Virus record (IMG/VR): IMGVR_UViG_3300030060_003910
Coordinates: 30,355 to 94,354 of that record
Reading direction: 5' to 3' (one strand)
DNA length: 64,000 bases
Origin: a virus
The notes beneath the pieces were generated by a model. It did not search any database and was not told the DNA's origin. It saw only the letters and a list, made by a program, of their open reading frames with translations. Numbering within the stretch: position 1 is the stretch's first letter; every line of letters begins with the position of its first letter. Both the position numbers and the translations under genes were made by a program. This document shows positions 34,509-43,545 of this stretch, in pieces.

Positions 34509-36131
34509 TCACCCCTGCAAAACCCAATGAGTCTTAACGGTGCAAAGACTTAAATTTCTTGGCATAACTGTTGCTTCAACAACAATTGGGCCTTTATCAT
34601 CAGCGATTGGGAAGTTATTTGAACTGATAAAATAGTCAGTAAATTTCAAAGTAATAGTTTCTCCACTTGGCTTTGTAAATAATAACTCAATTGTTTGAGT
34701 TGTATCTTCTGTATCATTTCTAAGAGCCTTATATAAAGCATTATCAGTCACATGGCCTGTAAATGAAATCTCATAAGTTCTTTGTGCAGGAATAGATTCT
34801 TGAACTTCTTTAGAAGAAACTCCTAAAAATCTTCTATCTTGTAGGTTGTTGTTCATTGTCAAAGTCAAGGTGTTAATCTTCAGGAAAGTTTCACCTAATA
34901 CCTTAAATGTTCCATCGGAGAAGAAGAAAGGCTCTCTAAATTCTTGAGGGTATGATATGGGAGAATTTGCATCAAAGTTGAAAAACTCCTTTTCGTCAGC
35001 CTGTCCTCTTCTAGCATCATAAAGAATATCTTCATCTAACTGATGAACATTTCTAGTATTTAGAGAAAGGCTCATTTTAACTTCTTCATTTTCGTTGGCT
35101 GACATAGTGAGAGTATTTACTCTTAATCCTCTAGCGATTTGAACAAAATTTAAGTCCTCATCAACGGAACTGGAAGAATTTGTTCTGTAAATGTTTGTTC
35201 CTGTTAATTTAGAATGATTGTATTCCATAGCAAAAGAAGGCAGTAGGTCGCTATTTTGCTCTTCAAATGTATAGGTAATTGGGTTGTTGATGCTTCCCGA
35301 AACAATATTAGGTCTTGTTAGCCTAAAAATATCGTCTAAAACTAAAACCTTTTGTTCATCAATTGGAGGACAAACATCGTTTCCTACATTTCTATAAAAG
35401 ATTGGGCCAGTTTCAACGAACCCATTAATTGTTTTTCCAGCACCAGCCGTTTGTCTTGTCCCTGATTCATCTACTGCTTCAATGAGAACTTGGTTGGTAT
35501 CATCGGAAGTGAATCTATCCGATGGACTGTTAATATCAACAATTGTGCATTCTAAGGTCGTGCATTTTCCTAAGAAATAATACAACCATGAGCCGTGATT
35601 AGCAACAATACTTAAATCAGCATTTCCAAAATTAGTAATACTTTTATACTGATATGTATAATTTCGTGAACCACCAAGACTCAAATTAACTTGCTTCAAT
35701 TCAGGTTCAACTGTTGGAAAGGTAGCACTTTCAAGAATACCTAACCATTGGTCAGAAAGTAGCCTTTTTGCTGTTCCATCAAAGGGCGCAGGAACAGGTG
35801 CGCCATAAGAATTAATTACAAAATAATCAGAATTATTATTTGGAGTGACTGTATCAGCAATAGTGATGCTATCTTCATCATTACTTTTAATCTTGTGAGA
35901 GGATAATAAACTGTGGTCGGACTTATATCTTTCCAAGGTGCAACCAACATACAAATTCTTTACTAATTTAAAATTACCAGCGAAACCAGCCGATACCTGA
36001 ATTACGCTTGTTTCGGTTGAACCATTAAATGTTCCGCCACCGTCAGCGAGTCCAACACCCAAATACAAATCGCATTCAGGTATAAAAGTTAAACTGGTTC
36101 CTGCTCCTAAAAAAATATCTTCGTTTGCCAT
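34509..36131 (-). CDS. major tail tube protein, 540 aa
   Basis: Forms the tail tube. The C-terminal ~130 residues follow the common tube-fold pattern (LKINTLTLTMNNNLQDRRF..., YEISFTGHVTDNALYKALRN, then TIELLFTKPSGETITLKF). It is longer than most siphovirus tube proteins and likely carries an extra surface domain. ATG 36131 follows GGGGGAG; an upstream GTG/TTG-type start at 36152 would add seven residues. Position between connector genes and tail chaperones supports the call. Confidence 0.75.
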   Translation of the reverse strand: MANEDIFLGAGTSLTFIPECDLYLGVGLADGGGTFNGSTETSVIQVSAGFAGNFKLVKNLYVGCTLERYKSDHSLLSSHKIKSNDEDSITIADTVTPNNNSDYFVINSYGAPVPAPFDGTAKRLLSDQWLGILESATFPTVEPELKQVNLSLGGSRNYTYQYKSITNFGNADLSIVANHGSWLYYFLGKCTTLECTIVDINSPSDRFTSDDTNQVLIEAVDESGTRQTAGAGKTINGFVETGPIFYRNVGNDVCPPIDEQKVLVLDDIFRLTRPNIVSGSINNPITYTFEEQNSDLLPSFAMEYNHSKLTGTNIYRTNSSSSVDEDLNFVQIARGLRVNTLTMSANENEEVKMSLSLNTRNVHQLDEDILYDARRGQADEKEFFNFDANSPISYPQEFREPFFFSDGTFKVLGETFLKINTLTLTMNNNLQDRRFLGVSSKEVQESIPAQRTYEISFTGHVTDNALYKALRNDTEDTTQTIELLFTKPSGETITLKFTDYFISSNNFPIADDKGPIVVEATVMPRNLSLCTVKTHWVLQG

Positions 36132-36160
36132 GCTATTCTCCCCCTTTTCCAACTAACTTA

Positions 36161-36673
36161 CTAGGGAATAGATAATGCGAATCTTTTTGCTTCTAAATTG
36201 ACTTTATATCCGAATAAACGCTTGGCTCTATCATTTGATTCGCTTCTTGAGCCAACAAATAACTGATTGAACTTTGAGCCATCACTTGCAGTATAACCCT
36301 TGCGCTTACCCTCAAGAACCCTACGAAGAACCAAGTATATAGCCCTTAGCCTGTCTTTTCCGTATGAGGCATCAGCACCCCCTCGCTCGTCATGCAGAAC
36401 CCGAATATGAAGGGTAAAAGAATAAGTTTCATTTCTCACATCATAATGAATTGTTGGGTATGTAATTGACTGTGAATCCTCAAAAACAACAATTGTTGCA
36501 GGGGTTCTGCTCAAATCAACACGAACACCTTTATTAGCAGATAATGTTCTAATATCAATAAAATCTGGAATAACGGCGTGGTCTGAACTGATTTCTCCTG
36601 CACTTACAAGAGCAGTAGCATTAGACGACCAATTGTTTGATAGCAAATCTATGAGAAGAGAGACTTCATCCAA
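36161..36673 (-). CDS. neck/tail terminator-like protein, 170 aa, TTG start
   Basis: Sits between connector and tail tube, where tail-terminator (gpU-like) proteins lie. Mixed alpha/beta with a long strand region (ITYPTIHYDVRNETYSFTLHIRVL) and a basic C-terminal part. The start is TTG 36673, preceded by GGAGGTGG. Overlaps the upstream small gene by 25 bases. Confidence 0.5.
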   Translation of the reverse strand: MDEVSLLIDLLSNNWSSNATALVSAGEISSDHAVIPDFIDIRTLSANKGVRVDLSRTPATIVVFEDSQSITYPTIHYDVRNETYSFTLHIRVLHDERGGADASYGKDRLRAIYLVLRRVLEGKRKGYTASDGSKFNQLFVGSRSESNDRAKRLFGYKVNLEAKRFALSIP

Positions 36674-36864
36674 TTTTCCACCTCCGTATTAATTTGTTTT
36701 TCAATTGATTTTTGATATTCTTCTAAAGCAAACTTCATTACTTCATCATCACTAAAACCAATATCAATTCCCAATGTTTCCGAAACGGCTTGCATGGCTA
36801 ATTGTCTTTCCTTTTGAATCTCAAGTAGTTGATTAAACTTGGAAAGGTCAATTTCAATCGCCAT
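36649..36864 (-). CDS. small head-tail joining protein, 71 aa
   Basis: Helical and acidic, between connector and tail terminator. ATG 36864 is chosen; the frame is open to a TTG at 36873. A role at the head-tail junction is suggested only by position. Confidence 0.45.
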   Translation of the reverse strand: MAIEIDLSKFNQLLEIQKERQLAMQAVSETLGIDIGFSDDEVMKFALEEYQKSIEKQINTEVENWMKSLFS

Positions 36865-36869
36865 GAAAA

Positions 36870-38186
36870 TCAATCCAAGAAATATACAATGTCGCCCTTT
36901 CCTTTCAAAATATCCATAGCCTCTTTACGAAGAATATCATATTTTTCTTTTGTAGAAATATTTCCGCCCGATTCTGTAATTAGAATGCTTTGGTCGTCGT
37001 GCCGAATAATTTCAGATGCGGCTAATTTGGTTGTGGCTTCATGAATTGCAGATGGAACTCTATTATCACCAGCGATATATGAAACAATAACTGAGTTATT
37101 TCTGTGATAGGGATAGTCCTTCAAAAAGAAAATACGACCTTCTTCGTTAATTGTCCAGAAATCACCAAGTCTTCTTAAGTCTTCTTTATCTGTAAATGCT
37201 TCTAATGTGCAAACAGTTGGGATTTCACTAGTAGTAGTAAATGTTAAAGAATTAGAACCACTTACTGAAAACGCACCACTAGTTGTTGCGCTACTTAAAA
37301 CAACAGTTGTTGAATCTGTAATAGAAGTAATTGTGCTTCCGCTAACAAGATTACTAATCCCACTTACAACCATTCCTACCGCTAATTTGCTAGAATCAGC
37401 AACGGTGAGATTAACTGAGTCATTACCTGAACAAGCCTGTTTTATGGTGGCCTTGATGGTGCAATCTGCCCCATCATCTCCCGAAAGTAGGGATGAGAAG
37501 AGGATTTGCTTCCCATTTGACTTGGCCTTCGCACCATAGAAAAAGTCAGAAATGGAAAGATTATTAGAAGTGAGGCTTTTTGGCGCAGTTGCACCAGTAA
37601 ATTGAGACATTGAAGGAAATGATTCATTCACCAAAGAGATAATTTCCTCGTTAGTTGTCTTGATACCAAAGGTATTATTGAATTCATCATTACCCAAGCC
37701 ATCCAAATTATTTTCTGCAATCATCTCAAAAGACACGCCGCTATTTGGCAATTGAAGGATAATAGAATTTAAGTCTCTAAAATTATCAAGCAAAGTAATT
37801 TTTGCTTGAGCCGATGCAATTTCAATATATTGGCTACCCTGCCACAAAAGAAGAGAAACAATCTTTCTTACTTTCATTTTTGCTAATTGCACAAAACCAA
37901 CATGACCGCCGTAATATGCCTTGTGTGGCAAGTGAGAAAATTCAAAGTTATGATACTCGTCCTTCGTGATAATTGGTCGGTATGAACGCTTTACCTTGTC
38001 GTCCACGATACCCTCTACTCTCTTTATGATTGACCCGATTTGGGCCAATGTAGGGTATGTGGTTGTTGAAAAAGCGGGAACCTGTAATAGATTCGCAACC
38101 TCGGTAGCATTGGTGTAAAACCCCCGACCTTGCGAATAATCAGGATTAATTTCCGTAAAATCGCTAGGCGAGATTGTTTGTCCCAT
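36870..38186 (-). CDS. head-tail connector/adaptor protein with inserted beta domain, 438 aa
   Basis: The N-terminal part resembles phage adaptor (gp6/gp15-like) helices: IGSIIKRVEGIVDDKVKRSYRP, and the C-terminus is helical again (AIHEATTKLAASEIIRHDD). Between them (about residues 225-320) lies a Ser/Thr/Val-rich beta insertion ('VVSGISNLVSGSTITSI', TTVVLSSATTSGAF) resembling an Ig-like or Big-type decoration. ATG 38186 follows the previous stop at two bases; TTG 38198 is the alternative start. Confidence 0.6.
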   Translation of the reverse strand: MGQTISPSDFTEINPDYSQGRGFYTNATEVANLLQVPAFSTTTYPTLAQIGSIIKRVEGIVDDKVKRSYRPIITKDEYHNFEFSHLPHKAYYGGHVGFVQLAKMKVRKIVSLLLWQGSQYIEIASAQAKITLLDNFRDLNSIILQLPNSGVSFEMIAENNLDGLGNDEFNNTFGIKTTNEEIISLVNESFPSMSQFTGATAPKSLTSNNLSISDFFYGAKAKSNGKQILFSSLLSGDDGADCTIKATIKQACSGNDSVNLTVADSSKLAVGMVVSGISNLVSGSTITSITDSTTVVLSSATTSGAFSVSGSNSLTFTTTSEIPTVCTLEAFTDKEDLRRLGDFWTINEEGRIFFLKDYPYHRNNSVIVSYIAGDNRVPSAIHEATTKLAASEIIRHDDQSILITESGGNISTKEKYDILRKEAMDILKGKGDIVYFLD

Positions 38187-38187
38187 T

Positions 38188-39894
38188 TTAAGCACCAATC
38201 ATTTTCTGCAAAGCCCTAATGTTTTTCTTTAACTTATTGATGTAATTAGCCATTGGTTTGTTTTGGCCTCTTCTTGCACCACTTAAGTTAAATTCACCAT
38301 GATTCGTTACTTCAAACTCTACTTCAACAATAGAGTTTTTGAATGCATCAATTAACCCCTCTTTCGGAATGGGAACCATTGAAACCTTTTCTGCTCCAAA
38401 ATCTCCAGCAGTTCTTGTTTTAAAACTTCTTTTAGTTTGGCCTTCGGCATCTTCTGTTTCATCAAATTCAAATACTGAAATTTCAGATTTATAGTTTTCT
38501 TTTTCATCTCGGCTAAGATTTTTATATTCTTCTTCCGAAATAAAAATCTTGCTTCCATCTTTATTTCTTTTAGTTTTATGACTAAATGCTTTTTGAGACT
38601 GTTCTTCAATTTGTTCAGGAGTTAAATTTTTACCGCCAAAATCTTCAAGATTTTTAATTGCGTCAAGAGCCATCTCTCTGTATGTTTGTTCTGTTTTTCT
38701 TGAATTTTTAATAGTAGCATAACATTTTACAGAATATACAACATCGGGAACAACTAAAAATTTGTCAAGTATTCTCATAATAGTTTCTTCGTTATCATAA
38801 AAGAACCCTTCAGGTGTTCCCGAACCGCCGTCAAATGGAAACTTAACTCTCACTTCTCTTGTTGTTTCAGCAAAAGTATAAAAATAATATTTATCGCCTA
38901 CTTGAACAATATCTTCTTCTCTCATCAAATCTGTTCTGTCTAAATCTAATCTAGCGGCTGAAATAACGGCAACATTCAAATCTTCGGTAAGGTTTGTTGG
39001 CATAGGCATTTGTTGTCCAACTTCCTCAAAAGTTTCATTACCGTCTTCATCTTCTACTAATTCCATTTCAGTAAGAGTATTTTTACTTTCAAGTTCTCCT
39101 GAAATTTGTTCAATGTGTTTTTCAGGCAAGTCAAAAGAATAATCAAAAGTTTCCTTTCCTACCATTGACTTGGAGTTTCTTTCTCTAAAGGCCGCTTCTT
39201 GTCCTGTTTCTTCTAGAATAAAATCAGTTTTTGCAGCAATTAAAGCCCCTTCATCAAAAAAGGGAAACCTTGCTTCCATGTGTGCTTTTAATCCACTTTT
39301 TTCGGATTGAAAACCATAAGTGTATTTTCCTTCCTGTCCAACCCCTTTATGTTGCCGAATAGTAATATCATAAGAAACATCAAAATCATCATATTCTAAT
39401 TCTTTACCCTCGGAGTTTTTTTCTATTTTCTTTAGTTTATTTTTAGCATACCAAGATTCAAAATTAAAATCAGGTAATTTAGTAATTCCGCCTTCAATAA
39501 AAGAAACATCTGTTCCCCTAAGCCTACCTAAAACTCTATTATTAGATAAGTCCTTTAGTTTTTTATCTTTGATAAATTCTAAATTTGCAGTATTTGGTTT
39601 AGGTGCCTGTCCCTGCTTTCTTCGCAGTTCGGAAAATCTACTCCAAGCCTTAGTATCTTTCTTTAATTCTTCTTGTAAAGATTCATCTAAAACATCTTCC
39701 AATACAGCACTTAACTCTTCATCTAGTTTTTGTGCATTAACTTCACTTTCTTCTACGCTTTCTCTAGCAATTCTTAATTTATTACGAAAAGACTTTTGTC
39801 CTTCTGTAATATAATCTCTCATTTGAGTAAAAATATAATCTTTAGATTTGGGCAGAGAAAGAGTTTGATTACCCCATCTAAAACTAACAGACAT
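38188..39894 (-). CDS. large virion-associated protein, 568 aa
   Basis: Acidic N-terminal coiled coil (residues 30-90), a central domain with many charged beta strands, and a basic C-terminal helix (YINKLKKNIRALQKMIGA). It lies between capsid-side proteins and the connector. I do not recognise the fold. A neck or baseplate-like collar role is possible. Confidence 0.6.
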   Translation of the reverse strand: MSVSFRWGNQTLSLPKSKDYIFTQMRDYITEGQKSFRNKLRIARESVEESEVNAQKLDEELSAVLEDVLDESLQEELKKDTKAWSRFSELRRKQGQAPKPNTANLEFIKDKKLKDLSNNRVLGRLRGTDVSFIEGGITKLPDFNFESWYAKNKLKKIEKNSEGKELEYDDFDVSYDITIRQHKGVGQEGKYTYGFQSEKSGLKAHMEARFPFFDEGALIAAKTDFILEETGQEAAFRERNSKSMVGKETFDYSFDLPEKHIEQISGELESKNTLTEMELVEDEDGNETFEEVGQQMPMPTNLTEDLNVAVISAARLDLDRTDLMREEDIVQVGDKYYFYTFAETTREVRVKFPFDGGSGTPEGFFYDNEETIMRILDKFLVVPDVVYSVKCYATIKNSRKTEQTYREMALDAIKNLEDFGGKNLTPEQIEEQSQKAFSHKTKRNKDGSKIFISEEEYKNLSRDEKENYKSEISVFEFDETEDAEGQTKRSFKTRTAGDFGAEKVSMVPIPKEGLIDAFKNSIVEVEFEVTNHGEFNLSGARRGQNKPMANYINKLKKNIRALQKMIGA

Positions 39895-39904
39895 TTATTT
39901 CACC

Positions 39905-40555
39905 TCACATTAACCATTTTGCCCAAGCCGCACCTTTTTGGATTGCTGCACCTAAATGTAATCCACTTGAAGGAGGCTCATAACTCATTTGACCTTGAGC
40001 ATCAATCCAATAAGGACGGCCATATCCGTCTGTTCCCGAAGGAGGAATGGGGTAGCCTGAACCGTTATTCATAGCACCTTGCATTTGGTTATATTGTTGA
40101 GTATTTCCAGTAACATTGGCTAAAGCCATACCTGCTGATGGTTGTTGCATACCTCCGCCATTAAAGCCCTGCGATTCAAGATATTGTTGTTTAGCCATCT
40201 TTCTTTGCATAACAACCTCAGTATTGATTGCAGATTGTAGTAATTTTTGAATATCCAAGTCAATGTTTTCCTGAGTAATTCTTTCATATTCACGAAGAGC
40301 ATCTCGGTTCACAGTAAGATTGCTACCGTTGGTGTCAAAACTCAACTTAGCAAGCATTTGGGAAACAACTCTCTCAACAACATCTTCCATCAACTTTTCA
40401 AGAGCAACTAAGAATTGTTCTCCGTGATACTGGAAGAACTCTTCAACATGGTTTTCCTGTAATGAAAGTAAATTGTTCACAGTTTTAAACTGTGTATCAC
40501 TTTGTGCCTGAACTGCACCTAACACGGTGCTATTGCTTGTTCCCAGTATTCCCAC
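39905..40555 (-). CDS. hypothetical virion protein, 216 aa, GTG start
   Basis: GTG 40555 follows GGAGGAATAGAA. Helical N-terminal two-thirds and a Gly/Gln/Asn/Met-rich linker (residues 130-175), ending in a Tyr/Pro-rich tail. It may be an internal or minor capsid protein; no homology recognised. Confidence 0.55.
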   Translation of the reverse strand: MGILGTSNSTVLGAVQAQSDTQFKTVNNLLSLQENHVEEFFQYHGEQFLVALEKLMEDVVERVVSQMLAKLSFDTNGSNLTVNRDALREYERITQENIDLDIQKLLQSAINTEVVMQRKMAKQQYLESQGFNGGGMQQPSAGMALANVTGNTQQYNQMQGAMNNGSGYPIPPSGTDGYGRPYWIDAQGQMSYEPPSSGLHLGAAIQKGAAWAKWLM

Positions 40556-40557
40556 TT

Positions 40558-41226
40558 CTATTCCTCCTTAATTTTTTCTTCTTTAGGTAATTCGTTCTGT
40601 GCTTGAACACCGTTCTTTAACATCAAATGGTTTAGCCGTTCAGTCATAATGTTCATTTCTGCAATCAAGCGAATGACTTCATCGGTGGCCGTCTTTGTGT
40701 CTGCTAAGGCGGGTGGGGTTATAAACCAACCTGCCGCCGTAAGGGACATAACATCATCCTTCGTTAATGTCTTAATTGGGCCACTCTTAAGCATTTTAGG
40801 CATTCGTGGTTTAAAGGCACTAAATTCAAGTCCATGTTTATCTGCAAGAATTTGTTGTTGTAGCATTTCTAATTGCATATACATAGAAGCGTGTTTAGGA
40901 CAATAAGTTCCCATTAGAGGCCGTCCTTTGACTACGCCATCTAAAGGCATAGGTGGACGCATATAATCTCCTTGTTCCCAAATGTGATGAAAACCACAGA
41001 CAACACACCTATCTTTGAGATTAAACTTCTTTCCATACTTAATGCCCAAAAACTTCTTTGGTTCTGCTTTTAAAACCAATTTAAGTTCTTTTAGTTGAGT
41101 CTTTGGCTTATACGAAATAAACTTGTATTCTTGCACAACACCGCTTGCTCTTGCCTGTTGAAGTGGCGAGAGAGCAGGGTTAAATTGTTGTGGTGCATTT
41201 TGTCCTATAATGTTGTTTTGATACAT
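40558..41226 (-). CDS. zinc-binding virion-cluster protein, 222 aa
   Basis: Contains RCVVCGFHHIWEQG followed about 25 residues later by TYCPKHASMYM: a Cys-x2-Cys, His and Cys-x2-His set that fits a treble-clef or FYVE-like zinc site. The C-terminal third is helical. It lies directly downstream of the GTPase and may be its partner. Confidence 0.55.
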   Translation of the reverse strand: MYQNNIIGQNAPQQFNPALSPLQQARASGVVQEYKFISYKPKTQLKELKLVLKAEPKKFLGIKYGKKFNLKDRCVVCGFHHIWEQGDYMRPPMPLDGVVKGRPLMGTYCPKHASMYMQLEMLQQQILADKHGLEFSAFKPRMPKMLKSGPIKTLTKDDVMSLTAAGWFITPPALADTKTATDEVIRLIAEMNIMTERLNHLMLKNGVQAQNELPKEEKIKEE

Positions 41227-41231
41227 AGCAA

Positions 41232-41900
41232 TCAATAATCCTTTATCATTGTAGTGATTCCTCTATAAACCATTTCGGGGTCAGACTTTGCAGATACAAT
41301 ATACTTGAAACAGGGTATTCCTTTATCATTTAACTTTCTCATACCGTATTTAAATGGTTCAAAAATTTCGTGTTTGTCAATAGATTGGCCTTCTTCTAAT
41401 GGGTATTTCTTTCCCCATATATCATATTTATTTGCCCAAATACCTACTGCCATTGGATAATCCGAGTCTCTTTTCTTTTTTCTATTTGACCATGTGCTTG
41501 AAATAATTGAATCTACTAAAAATTTCCATGCTAATTGGTGGTCTAAGTTTGCTTCACTATCTAAATGCCGGTGGTCAATCATAAAAATAACATATTTGAC
41601 TCTTCTATTTTGCATATCCTTTTCCCATTCTTTCCAGTAAATTGCTTCTCCACCAATATCTGCGCTCCTTACTGTATGTGAATCCCCATCAATTTTGACA
41701 TTTTTTCTCGTTGCTCTATGTCTTCCAACCGTTCTTTCCTGTATTTGTGGAACTTCTCCTCTCGTTCTTAATTGATGGCTTAGTGTTGTTTTTCCTACCA
41801 TTGTAGCCCCATAAACTCCAAAATTGATTGCGTGAATCTTTTTGTAAAATCCTATAATTGCCTCACCGACTAAAATAGCAAAGCCTGTCATTAATGACAT
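41232..41900 (-). CDS. Ras-like small GTPase with N-terminal membrane segment, 222 aa
   Basis: All guanine-nucleotide motifs are visible: G1 GATMVGKTT (near residue 31), G3 DIGG (near 83), G4 NKYD (near 152) and G5 VSAKS (near 198). The pattern resembles Arf/MglA/Gtr-type small GTPases. The first ~20 residues (SLMTGFAILVGEAIIGFY) are hydrophobic and should anchor it to a membrane. ATG 41900 follows GGGTGGGGGC and overlaps the previous stop; GTG 41912 is the alternative. GTPases of this type are not a standard part of tailed-virus structural clusters. Confidence 0.8.
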   Translation of the reverse strand: MSLMTGFAILVGEAIIGFYKKIHAINFGVYGATMVGKTTLSHQLRTRGEVPQIQERTVGRHRATRKNVKIDGDSHTVRSADIGGEAIYWKEWEKDMQNRRVKYVIFMIDHRHLDSEANLDHQLAWKFLVDSIISSTWSNRKKKRDSDYPMAVGIWANKYDIWGKKYPLEEGQSIDKHEIFEPFKYGMRKLNDKGIPCFKYIVSAKSDPEMVYRGITTMIKDY

Positions 41901-42118
41901 TAATGCCCCCACCCGTTTAACAAAGTGTCAAACAGGAAACCCATGATGTTTATATCAAAAACACCAAGAATGTTTCCAACAAGGAAACCAGAAAGACCGG
42001 CACAAAAGCCCCAAAACCACGCTCGCATTTTCAAAAAGAAAATGTCAGCAGAATGCGCTCTTTGTTGATTGTAAGCGTAGTCCGAATCGGAAAAGCCCAT
42101 TATGTCTCCAAAGACCAT
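41900..42118 (-). CDS. small membrane protein next to the GTPase, 72 aa
   Basis: Charged N-terminus, then WFWGFCAGLSGFLVGNILGVF and a second short hydrophobic stretch: one or two membrane helices. ATG follows GGCGGTGAAAG. Its stop overlaps the GTPase start codon, so the two should be made together. Confidence 0.6.
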   Translation of the reverse strand: MVFGDIMGFSDSDYAYNQQRAHSADIFFLKMRAWFWGFCAGLSGFLVGNILGVFDINIMGFLFDTLLNGWGH

Positions 42119-42129
42119 TCTTTCACCGC

Positions 42130-42513
42130 CTATTGTAGTGCGGCTAAGAACTCATTTCCTACGCTATTTTCTTCTTCCTGCTGAATAGGTTGATAGAAAG
42201 TAGTGTTGTATTGCTTTGCGCTTTCACGCATCTTTTGTCTTTGTTGTTCGTCCCTAGCCTTTCGTTCCCAGTAAGCCGCAATTTTACGGTCTAAGAGCCA
42301 AAGTTCAATTCTGTCATTAAGAGATAAATCAAAGATAGCCTTCATTACCATGATTGCTCCGATTGTTCCCAAGCCAAACAGAACAGAATGCGCTAATGGG
42401 CCATATGGAAAATTCATTCCAAAAGCCGCATATGCCCAAACATTTGTTCCGCTTAATGCGCCAACAAATAAAATTGTCATAATGAGTCTTGTGTCTTGAC
42501 TTAATGCCGCCAT
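42130..42513 (-). CDS. two-helix membrane protein, 127 aa
   Basis: Two hydrophobic helices in the first half (LIMTILFVGALSGTNVWAYAAFG and VLFGLGTIGAIMVMKAIFDL), then a long charged amphipathic helix and an acidic C-terminus ending 'EFLAALQ'. It sits between capsid decoration-type genes and the membrane-GTPase pair. Confidence 0.65.
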   Translation of the reverse strand: MAALSQDTRLIMTILFVGALSGTNVWAYAAFGMNFPYGPLAHSVLFGLGTIGAIMVMKAIFDLSLNDRIELWLLDRKIAAYWERKARDEQQRQKMRESAKQYNTTFYQPIQQEEENSVGNEFLAALQ

Positions 42514-42522
42514 TTTAACACC

Positions 42523-42807
42523 TCAAGCAAAGTGAATGAAAGTATTTGCGTTTCCACTAGTCTCTTCATAAAAGAGTCCAACAGAACAAATAACACCATG
42601 CATGTCAAATTCAAGATTTTGGGTTCCTGCACCATCTATGTTAATACGGGCTAATTCTTTACCCGTATTATCTGTTCCGTCAAATACTTTTATTTGAGAA
42701 GGCGCACCGCCACTATCATTATTAACATGGATAGAAATTAATTTGCATTTACCAGTAAAAACCTGTCCACTAGCCGTTAAAAGACCACTACTTCTGCAAC
42801 TCGGCAT
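42523..42807 (-). CDS. capsid surface-like beta protein, 94 aa
   Basis: Short beta sandwich-like sequence (LISIHVNNDSGGAPSQIKVF, 'GTQNLEFDMHGVICSVGLFY') resembling small phage head-surface or fibre proteins. Two or three Cys. The function is inferred from position after the capsid genes. Confidence 0.5.
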   Translation of the reverse strand: MPSCRSSGLLTASGQVFTGKCKLISIHVNNDSGGAPSQIKVFDGTDNTGKELARINIDGAGTQNLEFDMHGVICSVGLFYEETSGNANTFIHFA

Positions 42808-42868
42808 GATTCATCACTTCCGTTCAACCTGTCTATGAGGCATCACCCTCTTAACCCTATCGCTAGGA
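42808..42868 (-). other. 61-base gap between late genes
   Basis: Longest gap of the late arm apart from its end. On the - strand it ends with GGAAGTGATGA before the next ATG, so it supplies a ribosome-binding site. I see no hairpin with a T-run and no clear TATA box. Confidence 0.4.
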
Positions 42869-43189
42869 TTATTCAGTCAAAGACGACTTTTTGCTCTTAG
42901 CGGGGGCTTTCTTCACCTTTGCTTTAGCGGGGAGAAGATATGCACACAATTTGTCATGTGTGTCAAAATCTTCACCTAAAGCCCTACTTAAGCGAGTCAA
43001 GCGAGCAGGTTCTACTTGCTTCAATTCTTTCCTATCACTTTCAGCAAAGGAAATATCAAGGCATAAATCACCTAAATACCGCAAAGCGTCTTGAGCAGGA
43101 ACATCTAAGGTAATGTCCCTACTCAAGACTTCGCCATTAACCAAGAGGGTTTTTGACCTAGAACCCCAAGCAAGTTTAATTGTTGCCAA
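42869..43189 (-). CDS. small capsid-cluster protein with basic tail, 106 aa
   Basis: Globular N-terminal ~85 residues with a ubiquitin-like opening 'IKLAWGSRSKTLLVNGEVL', then a Lys/Ala/Ser tail (KAKVKKAPAKSKKSS). It may bind DNA or the inner shell with its tail. Function unknown. Confidence 0.5.
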   Translation of the reverse strand: MATIKLAWGSRSKTLLVNGEVLSRDITLDVPAQDALRYLGDLCLDISFAESDRKELKQVEPARLTRLSRALGEDFDTHDKLCAYLLPAKAKVKKAPAKSKKSSLTE

Positions 43190-43199
43190 TTAAACCACC

Positions 43200-43535
43200 T
43201 CAAAGGAGGCCAAAGACTCTTACACGAACCATTCCTTCATCAGCCGTTCCGCTTTGTTGAGCAGAACCAGTAGAAAGGATGATTTTAACGCTAGAAACGG
43301 ATTCATATGCACCTGCGGTTGAAATCACAGGTCTTGCTGAATGTCCAATTTCTTCAACGCCAGTAATCATAACTTGGGTAATTTGACTCAATCCTACTTC
43401 GGTGGCAGTTAAGGTAATACCGCCAGAAACATAATTAGTGATGTTAATGATTGCATCAACCATATATTCATCGCCATTCGCTCTTGGCTTGGTAAAACCT
43501 TTGTGGTCTGCCAATAATGTAACTGTATGTGCCAA
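43200..43535 (-). CDS. probable head decoration protein, 111 aa
   Basis: Directly follows the major capsid protein. All-beta sequence (ITNYVSGGITLTATEVGLSQ, VSSVKIILSTGSAQQ, 'MVRVRVFGLL') typical of cement or decoration proteins. Assignment by position and composition. Confidence 0.5.
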   Translation of the reverse strand: MAHTVTLLADHKGFTKPRANGDEYMVDAIINITNYVSGGITLTATEVGLSQITQVMITGVEEIGHSARPVISTAGAYESVSSVKIILSTGSAQQSGTADEGMVRVRVFGLL

Positions 43536-43545
43536 TTAAATCACC

